Positions 12,901-22,982 of a stretch of 64,000 nt of DNA are shown piece by piece. The notes beneath the pieces were generated by a model. The model saw nothing but the letters and a program-made list of their open reading frames with translations, made no database searches and had not been told where the DNA came from. The stretch comes from Biscogniauxia marginata (lineage: Eukaryota > Ascomycota > Sordariomycetes > Xylariales > Xylariaceae), in the NCBI GenBank assembly GCA_022695795.1, contig MU404086.1, forward strand, positions 186,001 to 250,000, written 5' to 3'. Position numbers and translations under genes: made by a program. Within the stretch, counting starts at the first letter, position 1; the number at the start of each line of letters is the position of its first letter.

Positions 12901-15900
12901 TAATTGTCAATTCAACCCGAAGCATGGATCGGGTCATAGGTTGTGCTTGGGCTTGTATTTCGACGCGTGGAAACTTAGCAACAAGATCGCAGACGGTCCG
13001 GCCGGCTTTAGGCAGCCCAAGCAACTCTCCCATACGTGGGGGATCTAGATCAAAGTAGCTACTCCAAGGAACATCTATCCTTTCAGCCTTCGCTATGATG
13101 TCTCTAGGGCAACGATGGAACTGTCGTAGAGGAGACATTGTAGGCCACATTCGCTTCTCTGCCATCTTACACAAATCCAGTGCTGTCTTGCAGACATTAG
13201 ACCATCCCTTCTGGAGCGTGATCTCAAATATGGCACGAAGGATACGACCAGCGGATTGTGTAACGTAAACCATATCCGCCATGAGAGCAAGGCCTTCCAG
13301 CTTGAGACGAGAAATGTATGCCTGTAACAGGACATTGATCTTGGCATGAGGCTCTTCAATGCTTTCCTTGACAGGAATCGGGACACGGCCCAAAAGCTTG
13401 GCTAGCTCTAACTTCTCGTCCTGCCGAACTGGAATGTACTTAAATTCGGCGCTGAGGGCGAAAACTCGGAAGAGCTCGATAGTTGTGATAGAAGGCTGGA
13501 TCAGCTTGTTGTAGGTGTCCATCGACCCGTACGTTATATAGTAGTGAGATGCTATCCTCCCTAGTTCGGTAGCCTTGAGCTTTCCAGTCTTTTCATCATA
13601 CGTGATGAGGTTAGACTTCTTTAGCACGGCCGCCGCGGAATGTATCAGGTCAACTCGCTTCTGTTCGAGGGCGTCGTCATCCTCGTAATCAGCACCAACG
13701 CTATATAATCCGGGCGATCGCAACATCCGGACGAAGAGGTATGTATAGCCGAGCCATTCAACACCTTCGTCTCGACTACGAACGTTGCCGAGAACAATCT
13801 CCGCATTCAGGTTATCCACTAGCTTGCTAGCGAACTGGCTTTCAATAGGCAGTTGCTGGTTGAGCAGAGAAAGGTAGTACTGCATCTCGCCTTGCGATGT
13901 GATAATGATGCCTTCACCATATGTGTCATACTGGGGACGTCCAGCACGACCCAGCATTTGCAGGACATCTTGGGGACTCAACTCCACCCAACTACCCTTT
14001 TCAGGGGAGTATACCTGGGTTCCCTTGATGATGACAGTGTGCGCTGGCAAATTGACACCCCACGCAAGAGTAGCAGTGCATACGAGGACCTGGATGAGGC
14101 CGGCAGAAAAAAGACCCTCAACCTCGTCACGGTCCACTCGGTTCATACCTGCATGATGGATGCCAAATCCGTATGGCAGGAGGTCCTTTAGATCTGCGTC
14201 CGAAATATCGTTGACGATTTCATTCAGAGCTTCTCTAGAACCGGAATCATGTTTCAAGATCTGGTTGATAGTTTCCATCTCCAGGGCCTTGTCTCGGATG
14301 TATTTTGCAGTCTTCGCCGTCTCCTTACGAGAATGTACAAAGATGAGCATCTGGTTGCGATGCGTCCCGACGTGTTCAAGAACCTTGTTGTAAGTAATGT
14401 CGTTCATCGTCTTCAATTGCTTGATGGCTTTCTTATCAGTAACACCGATGAATTCTTGTCTCAAGGGACATGGACGGAAAGATCCATCAAAATGGAATAG
14501 GCCTTTCGCAGGGTCCACGCGTAGGAAGCTGGCCACATCTCTGTAGTTGGGCAAGGTAGCTGACAAGCCAATAAGCCGGACCGGGTCTCCAGTTTGCTCC
14601 GTCTTCCGTATAGTCCTACTGACAATGCTCTCAATAACCGGTCCACGGTCATCGTGCAGCAGGTGAATTTCGTCAATGATAATAAGCCGTACAAGGTTTG
14701 TATAGGTCAGATCCGTAGCTTTTCTCGTTATGACATCCCATTTTTCAGGAGTCGTTACGATGATCTGAGTCTCGGCAATTTGTTGTTTAGTCAGTTGACG
14801 ATCACCAGTCAATTCAGAGACCGTAATGCCGTACGGTTTTAGACGTCCGCCAAAGTTCCCGACTTGTTCTTGAACCAAGGCCTTCAAAGGTGCGATGTAC
14901 ACGATCTTGAAAGCGTCCAAATCAATATCTCCGGTTTCCGGATTCCTATGCTTCCCAAGCTCTCGCAGAATTGTCAACATAGCCACGTTGGTCTTGCCAC
15001 TACCAGTAGGCGCACAGATCAGCATGTTGCCGTCGTCCTCGAAGGCCGAGGGGAAGCACTTGGATTGGATTTTGTTCAAAGACTTTGCCGAGCTGAAAGG
15101 TATGCGTGCCCACTCAGGCATGTTGGTGATCGGGATGCTCACATCGCCGGGTTGATTACGCTTCTTAGGAGCCGGAACGTGGATCTCTTCGTAACCCTTG
15201 AACGTCCGTTTCGTGGAGCCTTCGGGCAGTCGAACCCTGGGGTTTGTCATAAGATGGTTACCTTGGTCGAATACAAGATTCTCCAGGTTAATCAACTTGC
15301 GGGGCTGAAGGCCACCGACCAGTTGGCCTTCCGCCCGCTCAGCTTTGGGTTCCGAAGTGAGCGAGGTGGGCACGTCGATGTCCATCTTGATTTCCATCTT
15401 CTTCGCGCCAGTGCCACTCTTCTTCCCGCGTAGCTCGTCAAGTATCCATCTTACACCCTCAGATGCCATTTCTCGTTCAATAACGCCCTTCTCCTCCTCT
15501 CCATCTGCCTTGGCTAGACGTGTAAGCCACACAATCTTTTCCCGGTTCTCAATAAGTTTCTGGACGACTTCGTGATGCTCATAGTCGAAAAGCTCCATTA
15601 GGTCATTTTCGATCTCCCTGAGCTGCTTCTCCTCTCCTTCGGGCTCGTCTGGTTCTCCGGAAAGGATGTGTAGCGCCTGTGCTGTCTTGTCATGCTGTAT
15701 GTGGGCGTCGGAGTACAGATTACCAATCTCCCTCTGTAACCAGTATGCATCAATCTTGCGCGCAGGTATGTAATTCGTCTCCGATGTTCCCTTCCGTTTA
15801 GCGTCTGATAACCCGGAATCGATAACCATGGCGTCCTCGCCGGTCAACCCAGCTTCAGGCTCGTCTTGGTCGGCGCCGGCGTCTCCCTCAGCTGCACGCG

Positions 15901-16702
15901 GCTCAGCGCCAGCCGGATCTTCTTCGTCGTTATCGAAGACTACTTCATCGTCCGAAGATTCGTCTCGGACTTCGTCAACCATAGCTCCCTCTCCGTCTTC
16001 ATCGTCTTCGTCAAAAACAACGGCAACACCCTGGCGGTCGTCCAGCTCGGCATCATTTTCGTCCCCGCCAGCACCCGCATCCATTTCCTCGTCATCTTGG
16101 GTATCATAGTCCGTAATCTTCTTTCCGAGGTTAACCAGCTCATTGAACTGCTTCGGGTTCAAGGTGGCACCTAACAAGTCGTCGATCTCCTTCTTCTTGT
16201 CGAAATCTTTCATATCCTCATCCTTCAGATATTCGAGCACGGCGTCGGCCGCGCTCAGGACGATCTCGTGAGACACGTCGCCGAGGTTGTTCGCAACGAT
16301 ATGCAGTATGAGATCGAAGGTAGCCCGCGTCGCCGGGGTCCGCGGTCGATACCTGAGGCCTTCCACTAGCATGTCGGTCTGGCCAAGGATACCTGTTGCT
16401 CTCATCTGAGACGGGTCGCCTTTCCGCTTTTTCTGCTCACGAGCAAGGATATCTTGGCCTTCTCGTAAACTTCCCCTCTGTACATCTGGCAGTCCGGTCG
16501 CCTTCTTCGGTTTGGGGGCTTCATCGTGGGCGACTCGTGAGCCCATATCAGTGATGCTCAATCGGCCGGCAAGAGACTCAGGATCGCCAGTAGCCTCGTC
16601 GGTTCGTCGCGTGACAAACCGACGGTCCGCCTGGAGAACCAGGTTGGACATGGCCGAGTACTTGTACTGCGAGACATCTCGGTAGTGGTCCGACGACGAC
16701 AT
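9980..16702 (-). CDS. BRR2: BRR2, U5 snRNP 200-kDa Ski2-like RNA helicase
   Basis: BRR2 unwinds U4/U6 snRNA to activate the spliceosome. The frame is open for 2240 codons, but 10515-10571 is very probably a 57-bp intron. That gives exons 10572-16702 and 9980-10514 and a 2221-residue product. Seen: the Brr2 N-terminal region, then helicase cassette 1 with APTGSGKT about residue 560, DEIHLL about 677, SATLPN and QMLGRAGRP. Next come a Sec63 unit, cassette 2 (APTGSGKT about 1415, DELHLLGG about 1521) and a second Sec63 unit ending in an acidic tail. Cassette 2 keeps Walker A but has degenerate motif III (SVSLAN) and motif VI (QMFGKALRPSR), matching the family's inactive regulatory cassette. Length fits the family (about 2,100-2,200). 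It is transcribed divergently from the coiled-coil gene at 17236. Confidence 0.97.
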   Translation of the reverse strand: MSSSDHYRDVSQYKYSAMSNLVLQADRRFVTRRTDEATGDPESLAGRLSITDMGSRVAHDEAPKPKKATGLPDVQRGSLREGQDILAREQKKRKGDPSQMRATGILGQTDMLVEGLRYRPRTPATRATFDLILHIVANNLGDVSHEIVLSAADAVLEYLKDEDMKDFDKKKEIDDLLGATLNPKQFNELVNLGKKITDYDTQDDEEMDAGAGGDENDAELDDRQGVAVVFDEDDEDGEGAMVDEVRDESSDDEVVFDNDEEDPAGAEPRAAEGDAGADQDEPEAGLTGEDAMVIDSGLSDAKRKGTSETNYIPARKIDAYWLQREIGNLYSDAHIQHDKTAQALHILSGEPDEPEGEEKQLREIENDLMELFDYEHHEVVQKLIENREKIVWLTRLAKADGEEEKGVIEREMASEGVRWILDELRGKKSGTGAKKMEIKMDIDVPTSLTSEPKAERAEGQLVGGLQPRKLINLENLVFDQGNHLMTNPRVRLPEGSTKRTFKGYEEIHVPAPKKRNQPGDVSIPITNMPEWARIPFSSAKSLNKIQSKCFPSAFEDDGNMLICAPTGSGKTNVAMLTILRELGKHRNPETGDIDLDAFKIVYIAPLKALVQEQVGNFGGRLKPYGITVSELTGDRQLTKQQIAETQIIVTTPEKWDVITRKATDLTYTNLVRLIIIDEIHLLHDDRGPVIESIVSRTIRKTEQTGDPVRLIGLSATLPNYRDVASFLRVDPAKGLFHFDGSFRPCPLRQEFIGVTDKKAIKQLKTMNDITYNKVLEHVGTHRNQMLIFVHSRKETAKTAKYIRDKALEMETINQILKHDSGSREALNEIVNDISDADLKDLLPYGFGIHHAGMNRVDRDEVEGLFSAGLIQVLVCTATLAWGVNLPAHTVIIKGTQVYSPEKGSWVELSPQDVLQMLGRAGRPQYDTYGEGIIITSQGEMQYYLSLLNQQLPIESQFASKLVDNLNAEIVLGNVRSRDEGVEWLGYTYLFVRMLRSPGLYSVGADYEDDDALEQKRVDLIHSAAAVLKKSNLITYDEKTGKLKATELGRIASHYYITYGSMDTYNKLIQPSITTIELFRVFALSAEFKYIPVRQDEKLELAKLLGRVPIPVKESIEEPHAKINVLLQAYISRLKLEGLALMADMVYVTQSAGRILRAIFEITLQKGWSNVCKTALDLCKMAEKRMWPTMSPLRQFHRCPRDIIAKAERIDVPWSSYFDLDPPRMGELLGLPKAGRTVCDLVAKFPRVEIQAQAQPMTRSMLRVELTITPNFQWDDEVHGTAENFWIMVEDCDGEDILFQDQFLLRKDYAISDSNEHLVDFTVPITEPMPPNYFISVISDRWMHSETRLPVSFQKLILPEKFPPHTQLLDLQPLPVAALKAKDYSNLYDDWSYFNKIQTQTFNSLYTTDDNVLIGAPTGSGKTVCAEFAILRYWSKPEIGRAVYIAPSQELVDIRHQDWQKRLSHLRGGKEIVKLTGETATDLKLLEKGDLILATPSQWDVLSRQWQRRKNILTVELFIADELHLLGGPLGYIYEIIVSRMHYIRTTAELPMRIIGLSVSLANARDIGEWIDAKKKDIYNFSPHVRPVPLELRIQSFTNPHFPSLMLAMAKPTYLAVTELSPDQPALVFVPNRKQTRSSARDILATCLADDDEDRFLHVDVDQLRPLLERIHEEALAEALSHGVGYYHEALSQSDKRIVLHLYKQGAIQVLVASRDVCWELDCTAHLVIVMGTQYFEGREHRYVDYQLSEVLQMFGKALRPSREGRSRGVLMVPSVRREYFKKFLNEALPVESHLHNYVHDAFVTEVSTKMIESAEDAINWTTFTYFYRRLLANPSYYSLTSPTHDGLSSYLSDLVETTLRELTESKIIDFDEDDGSVAPQNAAMIAAYYNISYITMQTFLLSLSAKTKLKGILEIVTSATEFELIQIRRHEDNILRRIYDRVPVKMSEPTYDSPHFKAFVLLQAHFSRLQLPIDLAKDQEVIISKVLSLLSATVDVLSSDGHLNAMNAMEMSQMVVQAMWDRDSPLKQIPHFTPEVVKVANEFGYVSCNYQYEEFDTNRKDCRINDIFDFMEAMNPEENPNYSSLVKRLGLSQTQLAQAAGFTNNKYPDISLEFELLDEDNIHAGEPAYMNVQIEREVDDEDGEVDTTVHAPFYPVKKMENWWLVVGEESTKTLLAIKRVTIGKQLKVRLEYTVPTPGKHDLKLLLMSDSYVGVDQEPTFSVNVAEGMDVDDDEEEEEEE

Positions 16703-17235
16703 TTTGAATAACTACTCGTCGACAACTTGGGAAAGGTAGGGCGGCGTAGGGAAGGAAGATAGACGGCGAGTCCAATCCGATCGATCAAATGGACGTTCGT
16801 GCCGTTCTCGTCAGTGATTATAGCATGGGATGGAAGCACGCTCTGATGGTTGAAAAACACAAAAATAAATTGCAGATTGATTTATCCTGCTTCCGCCTAT
16901 TGCCACGGCGCTGCGCTCTCAGGTTCGTGATTATGTAGATTAATAATTGGTAGTTGTTGGAAAAATTCAGATGTTGATTTGATCTCCAAGAGCTAAAGCT
17001 CAAGCCATGGTGGGTGGGTCCAGCCAGAGCACTTGGGAGCCAATCGGAAGTCATCTCTGCCGTGCCCAAATGCCGCTGATTGGCCAGCTACTGCAGGTGT
17101 TTACAGCAGTTCCCCCAGACACCGATTGACAGATGACTTAGTAAATACATAATCAATCCCTCGCTGTTTCACCTATGCTGTGCCACTAGGTACCTACCTA
17201 GGTATATTACAACAAAGCACAATCGTTCTACTACC
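16703..17235. promoter_or_regulatory. Bidirectional promoter, BRR2 and coiled-coil gene
   Basis: 533 bp separate two divergent start codons, so both promoters must lie here. A TAGGTACCTACCTAGGTA motif sits just upstream of the right-hand gene, near 17189-17206. I see no clear TATA box. Confidence 0.5.
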
Positions 17236-18954
17236 ATGGATAAGGCGGAGGAGGAGCTGTACGAGCGAGCCCGTGAGGCCCTCGAGCATCGCATCCGGCC
17301 CCAAGACGAGGTCATGGCCGTGAAGCGGATCATGGCGCACCACCTCGCCCAGAGCCTGGGGACCGAGCACCTCAGCAGCCCCCTGTCCCTCGTCGACGCA
17401 GACGCCACAGTCACGCCGTCAGACAAGTTACAGGGCAGCCAGAGAGACTACATCGAGGCCGTGCAGCGGAACCTCCAAGCGCGCGAGGAATTCGCCAAGC
17501 TACAAGCCGAGCTCGCAGCCGCCGCCGCCGTGCCCACGGCGCCCGACCCCTCCGAGGGCGACGACCCGGAGACGGAGCTCCTCGAGCTGCAGCTGGAGGT
17601 CAACCGGCTCGAGCAGGAGCGCGACCGGCTCAAGATCGTCAACAAGCACCTGGACGTACTCGGCGCGCAGCCGGCGGCGTCGCCCGACTTCCTGCGGCCC
17701 GAGGTCATGTTCAAGGGGTGCGAGCCGCTGCCGGAGCTGCCGCAGGAGCTCATGGACGGCTTTACGCGCGGGCAGCAGGAGGTCCAGGAGCTGCTCGCGC
17801 GGCTGCAGAAGGCGGTCCTCCGCAACAAGCTGCTCGCGAAGCGCGAGAAGCAGAAACTCGAGGACATGCGGGCTCGCAACCCCATTGACCCCACTGCCCT
17901 GCCGCCCGAGGCCCAGATGCGCGCGCTGAACGCCGTCAAGGACCACCTGATCGGCTGGATAGAGAACATGCTGAGCAAGGCCGGTGACGGCGAAGGGGAG
18001 GGCGAGGGAGAATCAATTCTAAGCGGCGATTCGCCTAGCAAACCGCGGGGCAAGGCGCCGCCGGCGGGCGAGAAAGTCGACCACGCGGCCCAGGTCGCCG
18101 AGATCCAGAAGGAGTACGAGCGGCACGTGGAGCTGCGCAAGCAGATCATGACGTCGCTGATGCAGCTGAAGCAGCTCGACCGCGAGAACCGTCCAGACGT
18201 CGAGAAGGATAAGAACAAGAGGAAGCAGCAGAGCCGGAAGCCCAAGCCGGAAGAACCAGCGCTCACTGCTGCTGCTGCTGCTGCTAGCGTCAAGGCCGCC
18301 GAACCGACGGCCTACCTCCTGACGCCGTACCTGGAGAGGCTCCAGGCCATCTCGCGGGAGCAGAAGGGCCTCATACAGGAGAAGTCGCACATCAACACGA
18401 TGCTCGCGCGGCAGCGGCGGGAGACGACCAAGATCCTGGACCACCTCATGGACGAGAGCCAGCTGCTCTTGAAGTACCCGATCAGCACCAACACCACCGG
18501 CAAGTCCGACGACCGTGGTGCCGGTAGTAAAACCAAGTCGCGAATCAGCTTCGGCGAGGTCACGCGGGGCGCGGCCTCGTCGGCGGCTCAGGGCCGGCAG
18601 AGCGTGACGGCGCAGGTGGAGCCGTGGATCTTCGCCGCGGACTCGGCCAAGATCGCGACGCTCGAGGCCGTCGCCGAGAAGGTCGAGGAGGGCCAGATGG
18701 CTGTCGAGGAGGCCATGCGGTCCCTGGACGAGGTGCGCAAGCTCCTCAACAAGGAGGAAGAAGAGGCGGAAGGCCAAGGTGATAAGGATGAAGGGGAGGG
18801 ATCGCCCGAGGACGACCTGTGGCTTGCGGGAGATGGCGACGGCAAGGGCACGGCGCCGGTTAGGAAGAATACGGAGAAGAAGAAGCCAGAGAAGGGGGAG
18901 GAGAAGAGCATATGGTCGAAACTGGATGGGAACTTGGGTTTAATCAACGAGTAA
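17236..18954 (+). CDS. Unrecognised coiled-coil protein, GC-rich
   Basis: Single uninterrupted frame of 572 residues starting at an ATG 15 bases after an AT-rich leader. I do not recognise the family. Seen: long Glu/Lys/Leu/Arg heptad-like segments about residues 70-150, 175-225, 290-330, 360-410 and 460-520, separated by Ala/Pro or acidic linkers. There is no signal peptide or membrane segment. An acidic Gly-Glu stretch lies about residue 255, an alanine run about 340, and a Glu/Asp-rich then Lys-rich tail at the end. Third codon positions are overwhelmingly G or C, unlike neighbouring BRR2. The architecture suggests a structural or scaffold protein (spindle, kinetochore or vesicle tether would all fit), but nothing seen decides among these. 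Confidence 0.8.
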   Translation: MDKAEEELYERAREALEHRIRPQDEVMAVKRIMAHHLAQSLGTEHLSSPLSLVDADATVTPSDKLQGSQRDYIEAVQRNLQAREEFAKLQAELAAAAAVPTAPDPSEGDDPETELLELQLEVNRLEQERDRLKIVNKHLDVLGAQPAASPDFLRPEVMFKGCEPLPELPQELMDGFTRGQQEVQELLARLQKAVLRNKLLAKREKQKLEDMRARNPIDPTALPPEAQMRALNAVKDHLIGWIENMLSKAGDGEGEGEGESILSGDSPSKPRGKAPPAGEKVDHAAQVAEIQKEYERHVELRKQIMTSLMQLKQLDRENRPDVEKDKNKRKQQSRKPKPEEPALTAAAAAASVKAAEPTAYLLTPYLERLQAISREQKGLIQEKSHINTMLARQRRETTKILDHLMDESQLLLKYPISTNTTGKSDDRGAGSKTKSRISFGEVTRGAASSAAQGRQSVTAQVEPWIFAADSAKIATLEAVAEKVEEGQMAVEEAMRSLDEVRKLLNKEEEEAEGQGDKDEGEGSPEDDLWLAGDGDGKGTAPVRKNTEKKKPEKGEEKSIWSKLDGNLGLINE

Positions 18955-19249
18955 ACAAAAAGGGGGGGAAGGGGGTAGTGAAATGCCGGGGGAGGAACGT
19001 AGGCAAGTTCCATGGTATTTTATTCGTGAATGGCTACGCTAGTAGGCCATGATTTCGGGCGTCCTGTAAGCGTAATACGGAGTCTACATAGGTACGTGTA
19101 AATGAACACAAAATAGTTTTATCCACCGATCCAACGCCCGTATCCGTGGTGACAACGCCACCTAACGCTGTGTCCATCCTCCCCTCTTTTTCTGAGATAT
19201 ACCTGCTTTATTCTATAATCCGATCTGAGTGAGAAGCTTGGTTGTTCTC

Positions 19250-20620
19250 TCAGCCCTTTCCAGCCAGGATGTTTGATATTCTCAAGGCCAGGTCGAGGAT
19301 TGAGAGGTGCTCATCCGCGCCATCCACCAGCCGCTTGTCCACCTCCGAGAAGACGAGCGTGATCTTGTTCTTTGCGATATCCGGGATGACCTCGTCGTGG
19401 ATAACGGCTTGGTACAACTAGCCATTTCGTCAGTTTCTTACATAGACCAAGTGGAGAACAGCTAGCAATAGAAGGAGAAGAAATTTACCTGTGTGAGGAC
19501 CTGTCCGGCACTCCAGCCATCCGCCACCATCTCCTCTACCACCTTGGCGATGGCCTGGTAAGTTGCCCCAGCCGACTTGGGCTGCATCGCCTTCTGGAGC
19601 TTCTCGATCGTCCGATCCGGTATCACGCCGGCGATCTCCTCCACGATCTTGACCGACACTGTCGTCGTCGCCGGCGCCTCGTCCATGTCCATCTTGTCCG
19701 CGCCGTCGTCATGATCGTCTGACTTCTCGACGGCGCCGACCAGCCTCGCGGCGCTCTGCAGGAACGTGATGGCCTTCCGCAGGTCGCCCTCGCTGCATTT
19801 TATCAGGGCCTCGACGGCGCCGTCTTCGAGCCCGACGCCCTCCTTCTCGGCGATCTCCTCGAGCCGTTTCTTGGCGTTGCCCTGGTCGAGGCTCTTGAAG
19901 CGGAACTTGCTGCACCGGCTCGCCAGCGGGTCGATGATGCGCGTCACGTAGTTGCAGATCAGGCAGAAGCGCGTGATCTTGCTGTACGTCTCCATCGTGC
20001 GGCGCAGGGCGCTCTGCGCGTCCTGTGTCATGCTGTCGGCCTCGTCGAGGATGATGATCTTGAAGGGCGGGCACGGGTAGCGGTTCTTGTAGCCGGGGGG
20101 CGGGTTCGTGAGCTGCATGCGCGCGAAGTCCTTGACTTTTTCTCGGACGATAGATATGCCGCGCTCGTCGGAGGCGTTGAGCTCGAGCACGCGGGACTTT
20201 ATCATCTCGGGGCCGTAGAGCTCCTTCGCGAGCGCGAGAATAGTCGATGTCTTGCCGGTTCCAGGGGGACCATAGAAAAGCATGTGAGGAAGCTTGACAG
20301 ATACATGTGTATTAGTAGCTGAAATGCTGGGAGAATCTTGAAAGGGGTCGAAGAGAGACAACTCACATTCGAGGCTTGTAGAGTCCGTTGTAGGACATTT
20401 ACTGTGTGATCTTGGGCCGTGACATCGTTGAGGGTTTTCGGCCGACTTATTTTGAGTTCAGTCAGCTATGGATAGCCAATATCGCAGAGAATTATCAACC
20501 GTACTATTTTTCTACCCAAGGCTGTTTCCTAGCACTTTGCTTCGAATCATCTGCCTTTGGAGCTGTTGTCCCGTTTGCTGCTGCGGCTTTGCGAGCCTTC
20601 AAATCAAAGAAGCTCGCCAT
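19250..20620 (-). CDS. RFC2: Replication factor C subunit 2 (clamp loader small subunit)
   Basis: Four exons (20505-20620, 20367-20445, 19489-20292, 19250-19417) encode 388 residues. This is an AAA+ subunit of the clamp loader that opens the PCNA ring at primer-template junctions in DNA replication and repair. Seen: KQPWVEKYRP rebuilt over intron 1, Walker A in [15 protein letters not shown], Walker [11 protein letters not shown], sensor 1 ICNYVTRI and the SRC motif [13 protein letters not shown] sensor-2 region follows ([16 protein letters not shown]), then the C-terminal collar helices. The run of signature residues ([20 protein letters not shown]) is closest to yeast Rfc2 / human RFC4. Introns are 59, 74 and 71 bp; the second carries a CTAAT branch-like site. 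An acidic insertion (about residues 285-300) makes it somewhat longer than yeast Rfc2 (353). The 3' end faces that of the coiled-coil gene, about 295 bp apart. Confidence 0.95.
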
Positions 20621-21188
20621 ACTCGAGATAAAACTCGAATTGGTATTGAGTATCCCAGATGCAATTTGTTCGCGTGCAGAATAGGAATTGGTGTTTGTCG
20701 TTCCGTGAATATCCCGTCCAAGGTAGCTCCCAAATTGCCGTTAGTTGACAGAGGAACCTGAAGAAGTCGTGACGCGTGAGGACCTCACGCGACTTAATTT
20801 TGCCATCAATTAAATTCCCAAAATAGAAAGCGGTGAAACTTTTCCCCTTACCCATTCCCCACTCTTTAGTTTTCCCATGTACTTCGTACCTTGGATAAGT
20901 CGTTCGTCCTAGTCAAAGAAGCATATGTAAATCCTCAATCATTCAAGCGGGCCTGAAGTAAGAGGGAAACAACATAGAGTATATGGAGCTAAGTCACAAG
21001 TCATTAACCAAGGTAAGGATTGATTGTCAATAACACGTAATTTTAAAAATAGCAGGAATATTACTCTGTACATACTCCGAGGTATCAATCTTCCCCCAGT
21101 CCCATACAGTCCAAACAAGGCCTATAATCAAGTTTCCCGCGTCACTCGCTCAAGTTAATAAATACAATCAATATAAACAGCTTCCCTC
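20621..21188. other. Intergenic region upstream of RFC2
   Basis: 568 bp containing the RFC2 promoter and the 3' UTR of the hydrolase-like gene. AT-rich, no supported gene. Confidence 0.5.
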
Positions 21189-22982
21189 TCATGCATGTAC
21201 TAATTGCCGAAGTCTCTTCTCGATGATTTCCCGCCCTTCGTAAGTGTTCCACACTTGATGTGGCGCTTTGTTGACAATGTCCCAGTGCTGCAACTGCTGT
21301 GTGAGATGGGTCAAGTCTCTCTGCAGTTTCTCCCATTTGCTGTCCTCCCGGACTTTATTGCCAGAGCTTACAACAGTCAGGGGAACATCCTGGTACTGAA
21401 TTGCTCTGCTGCTTAATACATCCCGCTTCGACAGAGTTCCGGCTACTAGGTTCTCCTGCAGCTTTGCGAATATATTCTTCCCAGTCTGATAGGCCGATTG
21501 CCCCCAAACACGATCCTCTTTAGTCCGGCCTTTGAAGAGGGCTCCAGGAATACGATCAAGTCCAAGTGGAGAAATGACCCCGCGGAGCCAGAGAATAAAT
21601 CCTCGTCCTGAATAACCTACATCGTCGAGAAGGTCTTCGTGGAGCGGGTCGATAAGCAAAAGACCTTTGATATTGTCACCGTGGCGAGCTGAGAATACGC
21701 GTGAGTATATAGACCCAACACCGGCACTCATCAATACTATTTTTTTTCGCTTAGTTAGTACATAATGCTCAGATGGGGGTTTAGGGTTGAACGCATTGCT
21801 TACCCCAGGGGCCGCCCTCACCAGCTCTGGAAAGTGCTTCACTAATAGCCTCGGCAGCCATTCCTGCTGAAAACGGTGAAGGTGCCGTGTCACTCTGTCT
21901 TCGGTCAGTACTGTCATTTCAACGTCAGGCCCTTACGACACTTACCCAAGCAAATCCCGGGCGGTCGACAAAACAGTACCGGCTTATCGACCCATTCGTA
22001 ATCGCATTGTTGGCAAATTGCCATAGACCGTCCTCCACCGGACCTTCGCCTCCCTCGAGCAATACGGTTGGTAACTTCACGCCCTTCGAGTCCGTCTGGT
22101 TGCCATGACAGTACACATGCAACATGTACTTATCCCCATCAACCCAGTACAACTTTCCTAGTGGTGCCAGTCCGGCGTCAAGGGCACGAAGAATGAGAGT
22201 GCAAGTTGTAAGGATCACGACGATGGCTAGTATAAACATGAATAATGTAGAGACCAATACGGCCGTCCATTCGGCGAGGGTACGTCGTGTCTCGGCTCGG
22301 CCGGTCAGTCGCTCCTCTTCTTCATTCTTTCCCCATTGGACGAGGCGATCGGTGCCGAGCGTCCAACTAGCCATCAGAAACGCCCCTATTTGTATGTTAG
22401 CCTTCGCAACGATGCCAATTCCTTGTGATCTACTCACACACGACGCTGATTATCCCACTCCAACCTTCTTCATGCCTTGTCTTATCGACGGCGATTAACA
22501 GGATAGTGTCGATCAAGAGGAACGCCGCTGTTATGATACTACAGATCCTCACGGGCTTTGACGGTATCGCGAAGAAAACCAGCGTGAACAGCAGGTTCGC
22601 AAGGGTCAAGGTCGCGTAACTAAACGAGAAGAAGCCCGAACCACGGGTATGGAAGCCCGGTGGTGTGACGAAAGTTGAGACGAGCAGGATGAGCCACCAT
22701 GCGAAGGTGACTATGGCAAAGAGCAGGGTAACCCATCGGACCGCTCGCACGCTCCAGAGGTTATATGGCGAGACCTATTATCCACGTCAGTACAGATCAT
22801 CATACACGCGTACGCAAATATGCTATTACCGCTGGATCATCTGGACTGAGGTAGTGCGTGCTCTCTACTCGGTTTGGCAGCAGGCGGGTATGCTCGCTAG
22901 GAGCAGACTCGTAGTCAGCTTCTTGGGAAGAAGAGCCTGTGCGGCCGTCGTCCTTTGGGGACCCTCCCCATAGTTTATTCAT
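21189..22982 (-). CDS. Membrane-anchored alpha/beta-hydrolase-like protein
   Basis: Five exons (22830-22982, 22438-22774, 21946-22385, 21804-21894, 21189-21736) give 522 residues; introns are 55, 52, 51 and 67 bp and all keep frame. Seen: a polar N-terminus of about 50 residues, then five hydrophobic helices. Examples are WVTLLFAIVTFAWWLILLV, LANLLFTLVFFAI, SIITAAFLLIDTILLIAV, the helix rebuilt across intron 2 (ISVVWAFLMASWTL) and LFMFILAIVVILTTC. An alpha/beta-hydrolase fold follows: PTVLLEGGEGPVEDGL, RYCFVDRPGFAWSDTAPSP, WVLMSAGVGSIYSRVF and GLLLIDPLHEDLL. The elbow reads S-A-G-V-G where active enzymes have G-x-S-x-G, so the usual nucleophile serine seems absent. The family is widespread in fungi and often annotated as a mitochondrial integral membrane protein. 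Substrate and activity are unknown. Confidence 0.86.
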
